DNA of 64,000 bases from contig CAJNDS010000258.1 of NCBI GenBank assembly GCA_905221605.1, forward strand, positions 212,001-276,000, given 5' to 3'. The position numbers and the translations under genes were made by a program. Below, one piece after another: positions 50,588-60,912 of this stretch. The notes beneath the pieces were generated by a model, which saw only the letters and a program-made list of their open reading frames with translations, searched no databases and was not told the DNA's origin. Numbering within the stretch: position 1 is the first letter of the stretch; each line of letters opens with the position of its first letter. Origin of the DNA: Symbiodinium natans (lineage: Eukaryota; Sar; Dinophyceae; Suessiales; Symbiodiniaceae).

Positions 50588-50795
50588 TACGGGGGGGCAA
50601 CCGAAGGGGGACGGGGAGCCAAACTGTCAACCCCAACAGAAGCCCTTAATTCCCCTGGACCAACCACAGACCAAACCCAAAACACAGAACACTCGTTTTT
50701 TTCTTCAGGGCGCATGGCCCAGTCTTGAGCCAAATTAGTTTGCGGGACATTGCCCCTTTTCCTCAACTCCTGAAATGCAAGCTGCAGCTCCGCAC
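50588..50795 (-). repeat. solo LTR related to the CCCH retroelement
   Basis: This 208-bp sequence has the same ends as the 288-bp LTRs (plus strand TACGGGGG...GCAGCTCCGCAC). It shares CTTGAGCCAAAT in the interior and is otherwise diverged. CCTA flanks both sides (50584-50587 and 50796-50799), a 4-bp target duplication. LTR-LTR recombination would leave exactly this. It shows that the family is older and larger than the one complete copy. Confidence 0.7.
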
Positions 50796-50924
50796 CCTAA
50801 ACTCCGGTCCCACTCTTCTGTGAGGCCCACGAAGGCAAAGCCATCTCTCACGCGTTGGCGGGCCTCCTCTGCCATGCTCTGCGTCCTGGTCTTCGAGGGT
50901 TTCTCATCTGGAGCCCTTCAGGCC

Positions 50925-51026
50925 CTAAACCCTGAATCCCTAAACCCTAAACCCTAAATCCCTAAACCCTAAACCCTAAACCCTAAACCCTAAATCCCTA
51001 AACCCTAAATCCTAAATCCCTAAACT
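50925..51026. repeat. telomeric tract (CCCTAAA with CCCTAAAT variants)
   Basis: About 14 imperfect units with a regular CCCTAAAT variant. Confidence 0.85.
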
Positions 51027-51407
51027 TGAAGCCCTCCCGGCTCCGTGGGGAACTCGGGGTTTCGGGAAGCTTGGGGACTAGGCCTTTGGCGCGGGATCCG
51101 ACTCACGGGGTCTCTATGGTATAAGCTGCATGATGTAGAAGACGCGCACCAGGTGCTGTATGCTGTATGCAATTCATTGTACACAATCAATATATACATA
51201 CATGTATGTAGACGTACACATGTATATGTATACTACATACTGCCTACGGGGTTTATTCGAAGGCAATCCCGAAGCAAAAAGGCCCATGACCCTTAAATCA
51301 GTCCCTTCTCCGAGCCTCGGCGGGAGGGCTCGCAAACCTGGGAGCATGAAACCTTCGCTGCTCTTTGTCTCAAAGTTACGCATCACGTGGGCTTTATACG
51401 ATGAAAA

Positions 51408-51499
51408 GGGGGGGTACCTTAATTTTGATTTTGAGAGGGGATCCTACTATTTGGGGGTCACTGGGGGTCTATGGGGGGTAGCTATTTGCGTACCCCCAT
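51408..51499. mobile_element. foldback element (MITE-like)
   Basis: GGGGGTAC (51410) and GTACCCCC (51490) form the ends. The interior (TACCTTA...GGGGATCCTACT) resembles the element at 16260. About 90 bp, no coding capacity. Confidence 0.4.
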
Positions 51500-52060
51500 A
51501 TACACAGCTGCCTATACTTAGGACGCAAGAGCTTCGCTGATGAAAAAGAAGCCCTAGGCTCCCCCAGCACCGAGACACCGAGTCCAGGATCGTCTCCTTC
51601 ACCAACGAGTTGGTAGGTCATGGTGCCTTCACAAGCCCGTCTGTACGGACAGCAGAAATGCAGAAACACAGGGAGCCTGCTAGAACTTCTATCCGCTTAG
51701 GGATGGCCATACATGCATGGAATCTGTGTTTTGACTGCCTGCATGGAGGGCCTTTGCCAGCAAGCACTGCCGTTGGCCGGAAAGACGTTCAGTTTCAGCT
51801 CCACATGGAATAAAAGCACGTACACGGCAAACACCCACATCAGAGTCAACCCATACTTTTGATCTACAATCTGTTGAGGCCACGCCGCCCCTGAAGAGCT
51901 CAACAAACTCCGGCAGCGGGGGCTCCGGTGCATCAGATCCCTCACCCAGCCAAGTGTGGTCTGGGTCGTAGTACCTGATGGCTCGGCCGAGCAGTTGAAA
52001 ACCGATCGCAGTAACTAGTAAACGGTAAGGACTTGATAGAGTCGATGGGAGAGTTGGCCG

Positions 52061-52270
52061 ATGTTGGCCTCAAGTTTATACACCCCGGCAACCGAGAACG
52101 GTTTGAGGTTTAAGTCTCAAGGTGGTCTTGGAGATGCACAGCCGGTGGCGACCTTCGAGAGGGGGAACAAGACAGCAAAGTGCTCCAACGGCAGCAAGTT
52201 GGGGTTCTCAGATAGGGCCGGGGGTGTATGTACCTTTCACATGAAAACCCTCAAACGCAAGCAACTCTGA
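52061..52270 (+). CDS. small protein or exon, 69 aa, unknown
   Basis: An ATG frame encodes MLASSLYTPATENGLRFKS, then GDAQPVATFERGNKTAKCSN, and ends CTFHMKTLKRKQL with TGA. The composition is protein-like and basic at the end. A minus-strand frame just upstream (51697-51945) contains a hydrophobic segment (LTLMWVFAVYVLLFHVELK) that could be a relic of a membrane protein. Neither is recognised. Confidence 0.3.
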   Translation: MLASSLYTPATENGLRFKSQGGLGDAQPVATFERGNKTAKCSNGSKLGFSDRAGGVCTFHMKTLKRKQL

Positions 52271-52454
52271 AGACCTAAACAATTCTCAGCGCCGTTGCGT
52301 TCTCGCGCAGCCTGGGGGCCGTGGTATGTTGAGATTTTGTGCCCTCCAACCGCCATCAAGGCACGCCGAGAGGAGACGTTGCTCAGGCTGACGGAACAGC
52401 CCGACCATGTGTCCCTTCAAATTGTTGTACCTGACAGTTCTCCGAGCTTTTCAG

Positions 52455-52735
52455 AAGTTACTAATAGTAAAAATAATAGTCATCATAGTAATCATAGTAA
52501 TCATAGTAATCATAATAATCAAAGAAATCATAGTAATCATGGTAATCATAGTAATCATAGTAATCATAGTAATCATAGTAACCATAGTAATCATAGTAAT
52601 CATAGTAATCATAGTAATACTAGTAATACTAGTAATAATAATAATACTAGAAATAATAATAGTAGTAATAGTAATAATCGTAGTAATAGTAAGAAAAGTA
52701 ATAATCGTAATAATAGCACTAATAGTAATTGCCAG
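52455..52735. repeat. (CATAGTAAT)n microsatellite
   Basis: A 9-bp unit repeats about 18 times and then degrades to AGTAATACT/AATAAT. Asn/Ser/His or Ile/Val frames are artefacts. Confidence 0.9.
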
Positions 52736-52869
52736 GAAGAGCCCTTGAAGGCTTATTGGCGGCACTTCTTCGAAGTTTCTCATGGTTTGTGTTGCACTCG
52801 CTGCGCGCAAGGCTGGGCAATGCAAAGCAAGGAGACCGGCAAGAGTCCAAACAAAACCCTAGGGCCACG

Positions 52870-52900
52870 GTTTAGGGTTTAGGGTTTCGGGTTTAGGGTT
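52870..52900. repeat. short telomeric tract (TTTAGGG)
   Basis: Four units, one with TTTCGGG. Confidence 0.8.
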
Positions 52901-52979
52901 CCCTGCAAGCTATCTTATGCTATCTCTCTGCACGAGGCACTATCTCGAAAAAACAACATGCAGTCATACACTTTGCAAT

Positions 52980-53072
52980 GTTCCCCCTTACACTAACAGT
53001 CCTGACTGGGGATTGTAGTACCCCCCACCCCCAATATAATCCCTGATAAGGACTGTTAGTATAGGGGGGAAC
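52980..53072. mobile_element. 93-bp foldback element with 30-bp arms
   Basis: The left arm GTTCCCCCTTACACTAACAG continues TCCTGACTGGG. The right arm, read on the other strand, is GTTCCCCCCTATACTAACAG followed by TCCTTATCAGGG. The two arms pair over about 30 bases with few mismatches around a C-rich loop. It is the clearest of the foldback elements. Confidence 0.65.
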
Positions 53073-53888
53073 ATCCCAACATATACTTGTAACTCTATGC
53101 TCTGGAACCCTCGCCTGTTGCCGATGCACCCGTGAGGGCTCAGCGGGCAACGGAGCAGGCCCGGGTCACAAACTTCTGGACAGACCTGTCTGCTTTTTCA
53201 AAGGTTTGAAAAAACGAGGCCAAAGCACGTACAAAAAATATACGATGTAGTACAAAATAGTAATAGAACTTTATTTAACTTTATTTATATAGCACTACAG
53301 AGATAAATGTATACATACATATATACATAGAGTACTCTATATGGTACTACATATAGTAGTACAGATACATATACAGTACATATAGTACTGTGCAGTATGT
53401 ACTACTATGTGGTAAGCTATAGTATACAGTACTGCAAACTACTATCTGCCTAACCTAACCCAATACCCTGAACTTTAAGCCTCCAAACCTTCTACATTGG
53501 TTCGCTCCTGCGCAAGGCACATACCCAGCCCACCTCATCAAAGTTCGTCATCATGTCGGTAGGAAACAAATCCTCGGACTGAAAGCTCACTTGTTCAACA
53601 TTTTCTTACTTGGGATCTGGGGTCGTGGGCTTGAGAAGAACACTCTCTTACAGCTGCTACAACAGCTACTGCAACATTCTGTATTCCGGCTTTCAGATTC
53701 GGGCGCCTGCAGCCCCAAACCCCGAGCGTCACGCGCGGACTGGACTTTAAGCATCTACTCCGATGCTCTATGGCCTAAAACCGAGCAGTCCGGGGGGCCA
53801 CGTACCATCCAGCACCGGAAAAGCCTCAAACCCGCAGTGCCTCCAGGTCTCAACCGGAAGCCCAGCCGCTGCAACTATACTGTATATT

Positions 53889-53981
53889 GCCCTAAACCCT
53901 AAACCCTAAACCCTAAACCCTGATCCCTAAACCCTAAACCCTAAACCCTAAACCCTCAACCCTAAACCCTAAACCCTAAAC
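53889..53981. repeat. telomeric tract (CCCTAAA)
   Basis: About 13 units, with CCCTGATC and CCCTCAA variants. Flanking 53080-53880 is AT-rich with TACATATA-type runs at 53300-53400 and holds no supported gene. Confidence 0.9.
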
Positions 53982-54399
53982 TGCTGTACAGTATACAGAA
54001 CGGACGTTATGCTAGATGCTAGACTATGAGCATGCGGCGCACACTCATGGCAACTCATCCCAAACGTTCGGTCCTTATCCACAGACAGGTTCTGCGGGAT
54101 CTGGCAGAAGCCAGGCATGTGGACCAGCACATTGACGAAGGAACTCCCACACTTTGGGAAGTGAACCCAGGTCCTTGTCACTCTTTGTTTCCGCTTGCAT
54201 TTATGCATTGCGAAGGCTCCTTGTTTTAAATGGTTTCGTGCTTTGACGCTTCGCTTTGGACTTAGTAGTGTCGGGTTCAGGTCTACATCAGCTGTTAAGA
54301 AAAGTCTTACAGACCCTTTGGCCCGGAAGCATGCGGAATCTTAGCTGTAAGGCAAGGCCCCGTGGCCCTTCGGCAGTTTCAAGATCGGTTGACCCTAAA

Positions 54400-54575
54400 C
54401 CTATATATATATATATATATACATACACTATATATATATATATATGTATATCTCTCTCTTTATATGTATACCATGGTATAATGTTAAAAAGGAGATATTA
54501 TATGTATATATATATATATATTACATATTATGTGTATATATATATTTATATTTATATTTATATTTATATGTATGG
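54400..54575. repeat. (TA)n / TATATT low-complexity tract
   Basis: TA dinucleotide blocks are separated by short CT or TATGTA segments. There is no gene here or in the adjoining 53990-54390 and 54580-55140. Confidence 0.85.
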
Positions 54576-55229
54576 TAAGTCTGTCCAATGACGTAAGAGA
54601 CGTGTGCCAACTTCCCGACCCGCCTCTTGGAAGCATCAACATCAGCAGAATTCTGTAGCTCGACGGGTCAAAAAATTGATGCTTTGATGGTTGCCCATTC
54701 CGATCAGGACTTACATGACGGAGGGAGTGCGCCTCGCATGAGACATCATTGCGGGGAAAGAACGCAAAATCGCGCCAGCACAAGCGAACCAAAGAGCACG
54801 CAGAGTGGGCGCCCCCTTACCAGCCAGCAACGTTCATCGTGTCAGGAGTAATTACCGTCGTCGTCCACAACTCGGGTACACGCACGTAGCCAGGTCCACA
54901 GCGAAAATGCCATACCCAGACCCGCTCAGTCCACTCCACTGCGCTGAAAGAATTTTCGAAACTGAGGACTACCTGCTATGCACAGGCCTCTTATTATCCT
55001 GTACTCTATTGTGCTGTTACTCTACTCGGCTCTAGCATTAACAAAACTACAAAAGCTGTTAGAGTTTAGAGGTTTCACCTCAAGCCCAAGCCTTTTTCTG
55101 AGGGCTTGAGGATGCCTCGAACTCGTCCACTTTGCAAAAGCCAGCACACAGTACAGTGAAATCAGTGGAAAGCGAAAACAAGATTGGCGCAAGAGTGCAC
55201 ATTGGCGCAAGAGTGCACCATAAAGATTG

Positions 55230-55610
55230 GGTCACGGAAAAATCAGAAACCAGAACGGTTGAATCAGAAACCAGAACGGTTGAATCAGAAACCAGACCTG
55301 AATCAGAAACCGAAACGGGACAATCAGAAACGCTTGAATCAGAAACCAGGACGGCTGAATCAGAAACCCAGACGGGTGAATCAGAAACTGAAACGGGAAG
55401 TTCGGAAACCAGGAAACGGATGTTTCTTCTGGCGAACGGCTGATGAAGACACTAGCAAACGGCTGATTCGGAAACTGACAAACGGCTGATTCGGAAACTG
55501 GCAAACAGCTGATTCGGAAACTGGCAAACGGCTGATTCGGAAACTGGTGAACGGCTGATTCGGAAACTGGCAAACGTCTGATTCGGAAACTGGTGAACGG
55601 CTGATTCGGA
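55230..55610. repeat. short tandem repeats, GAATCAGAAACCAGAACGGTT type
   Basis: About nine 18-21-bp units (GAATCAGAAACC...) are followed by about seven 23-bp units (GCTGATTCGGAAACTGGCAAACG) that share the core TCRGAAAC. Gln/Lys/Pro frames are artefacts. Confidence 0.85.
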
Positions 55611-55615
55611 AACCG

Positions 55616-55732
55616 GAGGGTTTAGGGTTTAGGGTTCAGGGTTTAGGGGGTAGGGTTTAGGGTTTAGGGTTCAGGGTTCAGGGTTCAGGGTTTAGGGTTG
55701 AGGGTTGAGGGTTTAGGGTTTAGGTCTTAGGG
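55616..55732. repeat. telomeric tract (TTTAGGG)
   Basis: About 16 imperfect TTTAGGG, TTCAGGG and TTGAGGG units lie between two minisatellites. Confidence 0.9.
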
Positions 55733-55734
55733 CT

Positions 55735-56680
55735 GATTCGGAAACTTGCAAATGGCTGCTTCGCGTTTCTGACATGGGCTGGCCACCTGCACGCGACTGC
55801 CCCCCCCCCCCCCCCCCCACCCCCCGCCCACCGCGTTTCTGACATGCGCTAGCCACCTGTACGCGACTCCCCCCGACCCCCACCCTCCCCCCTAAGCAGT
55901 TTCTGACATGGGCTGGCCACCTGCACGCGACTGCCCCCCCCATGGGCTGGCCACCTGCACGCGACTGCCCCCCCCCCCGTTTCTGCAAAGCAGTTTGTTT
56001 CTCACATGGGCTGGCCACCTGCACGCAACTGCCCCCCCCCCCCCCCCGCACCCCCACCGCGTTCTGACATAGGCTAGCCACCTGCACGCGACTGCCCCCC
56101 CCCGCCCCCCCACCACCCACCGCGTTTCTGAAAAGCAGTTTCCCCACCCCACCCCCCCCACCCTCAGTTTCTGGCCTGGACTGCACGCGACCGCCTTTCT
56201 GAAAAGCAGTTTCGCGACTTCCCCCCCACCCCCCCCCAACCCTCCCCCCACCCCGCAGTTTCTGAAAAGCAGTTTCTGACACGGGCTGGCCACCTGCACG
56301 CGACTGCCCCCCCCCCACCCCCCTACCGCGTTTCTGATCCGCAGTTTCTGACTCGCAGTTTCTGATTCGCGCGGATTTCTGACGCGCAGTTTCTGACTCG
56401 CAGTTTCTGGTTCGCGTGGGTTTCTGATGCGCAGGTTTCTGACGGGCAGTTTCTGACGCGCAGTTTCTGATTCGCGCTGGTTTCTGATGCGCAGTTTCTG
56501 ATTCGCGCTGGTTTCTGATGCGCAGTTGCTGATTCGCGCCAGTTTCTGATTCTGCGCCAGTTTCTGATGCGCAGTTTCTGATGCGTGGCCGGTTTCTGAT
56601 GCGCAGTTTCTGATTCGCGGGCCAGCTTCTGATGCGCAGTTTCTGATTCGCGGGCCAGTTTCTGATTTTCTTGTTGTTCA
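55735..56680. repeat. compound minisatellite, GGCTGGCCACCTGCACGCGACTG and TTTCTGATTCGCG units
   Basis: The first part (55750-56330) repeats GGCTGGCCACCTGCACGCGACTG plus a long C run and TTTCTGACA. The second part (56330-56680) repeats GCGCAGTTTCTGATTCGCG. A 322-codon minus-strand frame crosses both but encodes only repeat peptide and Gly runs. It is not listed as a gene. Confidence 0.85.
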
Positions 56681-57439
56681 TAAAGATTGCAGCGCCGCCC
56701 CCCTCCCCCCCACAACCCTAAAGCCTTAAGCCCAGAAGTTGTGCTGCTCATCGGCGGGCCCTTGACCCATGAATCCTCTTCAAGCCCTCCTAGTTTTAGG
56801 GCTCGAGCGGGGTAGAGTCTCTATAATGCACCCACCATGCAAAGATACTCGAGCCGCACTGGATATTCCTACTGTCTACCCGTGCCCTATGCTGTCTTGT
56901 TAAGCTTTTCCGATCCTGTATCGAAGACGCACGCTAGCACGATGAGCAGGCCAGAATGGAGCACCCTCCGCCACATGCGAAACCCAAGAAGGTAAACTGG
57001 CAGCTTTCTTCTTCGCAGGCACATCGGCATGGGGCTCTCCTTGGCATGCTCAATGGTCAGCCTGACAGGCACCGGGCCCGGGGTTTGGCTCTATGACTTC
57101 TTGCGGTCACCATAGTGATGTAGCTGGGGGGTTTTCCTAACGCAGGTCAGGCTCAATTGTACACCCCATCGCCCGAAACCCGAAGACTCTGAAGCCCATT
57201 ACACCCGAAGTGAAGCCACCATATTATTCCTGTAAACTCAGAAAGGGGAGATACCATGAAGCTTTCTGGAAATGCTCCTGGGAATGCCAAAAAAAAACAT
57301 GGAATGCAATGGTTTGAGGAAGGATGTGGCGCTACAACGGCATCTGAGAATCCGATTGGCTAGACTAGCCGAATGCACCCCAGAGCCCAACCTCAGGCCC
57401 CCCAAACAAAAATGACAACCCTAATTACAAACCCTTACC

Positions 57440-57525
57440 AATTGGATATATACATATATATATATATGTATACCTTCATAAAAAACAAACAAACATATAT
57501 ATATATATATATAGTGTGTATATGT
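57440..57525. repeat. (TA)n tracts
   Basis: Two TATATA blocks separated by AAAAACAAACAAAC. No gene is seen in 56690-57840. Confidence 0.85.
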
Positions 57526-57853
57526 ATACTCTACCCAAACGCAACACCCAAACAACCCAAGGCCTTTGCTGCAAGGCCGAGGCGAGGGAGAGCAGAGACC
57601 AGAGCACCGGGCTTCTCATGGCGTTCCATGTCATTGGGTCTACCTACATGGGCGATTATACCCTATAACCCCTTAAAAAGGCCCTTTATAGGGTTGGTTA
57701 GGGGAATGATAAGGCCTAGTAGCCCATGCTGGTATAGGGATTAGGGTCTTGCGTCTAGGGTAAGTTTTCAAGTACCCCAACCTGAAGCCTACAAGGCCTG
57801 ACCCTGAAACCCTCAACCCTTGAACCGCTTATGCATCCTCATCCCTTTTAATG

Positions 57854-57890
57854 GGGTTTAGGGTTTAGGGTTTAGGGTTTAGGGTCTAGT
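57854..57890. repeat. short telomeric tract (TTTAGGG)
   Basis: Five units, the last degenerate (TCTAG). Confidence 0.85.
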
Positions 57891-57997
57891 TAAACTAATT
57901 TTAACATGGGGGTTTGTTTCTTCTGGGTTCGGTAGCGCAAGCTGCGAGGAGATGGCCACGGTCATGCACCTTAGCCGCCTCAGCAGCCGCTGGAGCC

Positions 57998-58140
57998 CGA
58001 ATATAGGGGCCGTAAGAATTATAAAGGGTTTTGGGGGGTTATTATAGTGTAGTTATAAAGGGCTTTGGGGGGTGATTATAGTGTAGTTATCAAGGGACCA
58101 TGAGGGAATACTACTAGGAATTATTCCGACCCCTATATTG
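57998..58140. mobile_element. 143-bp foldback element with internal duplication
   Basis: The ends AATATAGGGGCCG and, on the other strand, CAATATAGGGGTCGG form inverted repeats. Inside, TATAAAGGGTTTTGGGGGG followed by TTATTATAGTGTAGTT is repeated twice about 36 bp apart. No coding capacity. The style is that of a MITE. Confidence 0.5.
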
Positions 58141-58529
58141 CCCTTGAGGCTGTGCACACCCCCCCCCGCCCTTCCTGCCTCTGGATCCCTTGCAGGATTG
58201 GGTGTGGGGGACATGTGTCGGGGTCTTCAGGGGTCTGAGCTGTTGTGTTTAAGAAACATGGTGCAGAGTAGTATGACTTCGGCTGTGTTTTTCTGTCAAA
58301 TCTCCAGTGCTTTGGGAGTTAGGCCCTAGGGCTCTAGGGACCTGGCGGAGCGCTTTGAACCACGCGGGCCAAAGCTGCTCACTTCATCGCCTTCATCGCC
58401 GGGACGTGCGCCTGAGCACTTGGAGTTGAGGCTGGATTTGCTACGGGAGACATAGGATTAAGGCCGACCTCAAGGGCGGTGAGCCGGGGGGTCCAGGCCT
58501 CCGCTTCCCGCCCTGCTTTTCTGGCCCTG

Positions 58530-59268
58530 GTCGCTAACGTTACCTCCCTGTTCTCACGTGTTGCTGCGGTCTGTGCGCTTGGTTTCAGTCTTGCCTTCCT
58601 TGCAGAAACTGCCTTGACCGCAAAGGGCCAGGACATTTTGACCATGCAGCTTCAGAAAGAGGGTGTGGAGCGGGCCGGTTGAGGGTGCTGGTGTTACTTC
58701 CTCACGTCGTGTTGCTCAGCTCGGTGGGCCTGGGGTGCGGGTTGAGCCGCTCAGCGTCCCGGAGGAGCTGCAGTTCACTGGCGTGATGGACGTCTTGTTG
58801 CTGGTAAGGTTTGCATGCTAATGTGTATGACGAGGCCGGTCGCGGGCTGTTGTTTGAGCGTCTAACCACATGACTGTCCACGGTGATGTCCTTTTCGGGG
58901 GAGATTTCAATGCTGACTTGGATGCTTCACCGTCGCTTTTCCGACTTCTATCCTCCGGCTACTGCACTGCCCACACTGACCATGAGATCGCTTGTTGCGC
59001 TCACCGTGCCTCCCGGGGATATGTAATAGATCACTTGCTGATCTCTCCGTCACTTCGGCCTGCTCTTTCCGGTGGCAGTGTGCTGTCTGAGGCCCCGGCC
59101 CGTCGTTGCTGACTTTGAAGGGCATCTCCATGTCCCTTGCAGAGGAGGATTTGTCATTCGCCTGCTGGTTGGCTGCAGGGGCATGGTGTTCAGCTCAACA
59201 TTGCCAAGTGCAAGTGGACCAGCACAGCAGCTGAGGTATGGTTGCTGTTCCCAGTGACCAAGCCGACG
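58530..59268 (+). pseudogene. decayed LINE: endonuclease and RT remnants
   Basis: Fragments in three frames follow the order of a non-LTR retrotransposon. About 58530 reads ANVTSLFSRVAAVCALGFSL then AETALTAKGQDILTMQLQKE, resembling the endonuclease start with its catalytic ET. 58870-59065 reads VLFGGDFNADLDAS and later GYVIDHLLISPSLRPA, with the GDFN and DH motifs. About 59103 reads PVVADFEGHLHV. About 59183 reads HGVQLNIAKCKWTSTAAE, like the RT thumb GLxLNxxK motif. Most of the RT is missing, and frame changes separate every block. The element is dead and internally deleted. Confidence 0.65.
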
Positions 59269-59299
59269 GATCACATGAATTTGCACAACGTGGCACAAA

Positions 59300-59850
59300 G
59301 GCCTTCATGGCTTTCATGGCCTTCATCGCTTTCATCGCCTGCTGCAGTCAAGTTCCCAAGGCGATGGCCCAAAGCAAGCCAGCATCGCATGAATCAACGC
59401 AGCATTCCCTAAGAATGTGCCACCAAGCAGGGAAGGTCACAAAATCTCCAACGCCTCCGCGTGACTCTTTGCAACAGCCCGGCAATCAGTTCGTGCAGCA
59501 TGCGTGTCCCGTGCCCGGGGGGCCTTCATTGCCTTCATGCTCTTCTTCGCGGGAGCTTCCTCGTTATCCGCCTTTTTCTTCATGGCCTGTAGCCAAGGCC
59601 TCGACAGATTGTACCAAGAGATCGTTCACTCACCACGAAACCCTAGCCCTCCTGATGCTAGCCATGTTTGATGGTGGAGTATGACGGAAAAAGGGCCAAG
59701 TGCCTTCATGGCTTTCATCGGTTTCATGGCCTGCCGAGGCAAGTCGAGGGGGACGTTTAAGGCGTGGCCGGCCACGACAGAGGCTTCTGCTTGTAGAAAG
59801 TACATGCCCCCTGCAATTCCGGCCTTCATGGCTTTCATGGCCTCAGGCGT
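59300..59850 (+). repeat. dispersed short repeats TTCATGGC(T/C)
   Basis: Clusters of TTCATGGCTTTCATGG-type motifs occur at about 58383, 59306-59341, 59525, 59705 and 59822. Each has two to five units and encodes FMAFMAFIA-like peptide in one frame. Spacing is irregular, so this is not a simple array. Confidence 0.5.
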
Positions 59851-60912
59851 CTGCTACTGTTACTTTGCAGCCAGCGGAGCCTAACAAAACTTATACCACT
59901 GGCATTCGGGATTCAGGGTACTCAGGATGCTGTAAACGAAGCCTGCCACTTGCGCAGAAACAAGCCATGGCGAGTGGGGGAAGCTATCATAATCAGAAGC
60001 ATACAATCGTAACAAACAATAATAGTAATAATCTTATATGTAGTAGCAACAGTAACTACAACAAACGCAAGCTAAGCCCTGATTGTGGGAAATATTGGCA
60101 ATATCTGCGCAAACCTCGACTCACAGCCCATGAAGGTTAGCTGCAAAGGACATCTTTCCCATCTGAGCTGTGACTCCTGCACCTTTCTACCATGACACCA
60201 TGATACCACTATACTGTGTTGTTATACTACTATGATTACTAGTCGTAATTACTCTTATTTTTGGCATGATCAATGGTAATACTTAAGAATACTCTTAGTA
60301 TTTCTAGACATGTTGTTGTTGTTACGTACGTTCATTGCGCCGCTATACGAACCTACACCATTACACCACCATACCGTGACAAAGTTCTTCGATATCGCGC
60401 AAGACCGACAGCCTAGAAAACCGTGATTTCTAGTCAGCGGTCATTAGACGACTCTCATGACTCATGCCTCATCTCTTCCTTTGATCCTGCCGATACGGCT
60501 TGCGCGATCCAGCAAAGCCATTGGCGAATGATGGCAGCTCGTCGGAGCTCTAGGAAGCTGTACAGGAAGCTGACGCAAAAGTGCTATTCGCACCATGAAG
60601 GTGGCACATGGCCCCACGCGAAAAAAAATGTGGACTGGTGATAGCCCCGGGCTTTCTTGAAACAACCCAAGGGGCAAGCGGCCGTAGTGGCCGTCAAAAT
60701 TGCTGTTTGCATGCGAGGGCCGGGCAGTAGGCTCAAGTTTTGCAAAACGATACTGATCACAATGACATTCGACTAGAAACTCTGTCAGGGAGCGCAGGCA
60801 GGAGCTTGTACCAACCGACAAAGCCCCTGCCGAACCACTGTCACGGCGCCCACACTTTGCAATGCAAATTCTCAAGAAAGATCTGCGAAACAACCGTCAT
60901 GCGGTGGACAGC

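Noticed and set aside
55713-56681. 322-codon minus-strand frame
   Set aside because: It encodes only minisatellite peptide (SETAHQK, RNCASET) and Gly runs from poly-C. Units are imperfect and non-coding in character.
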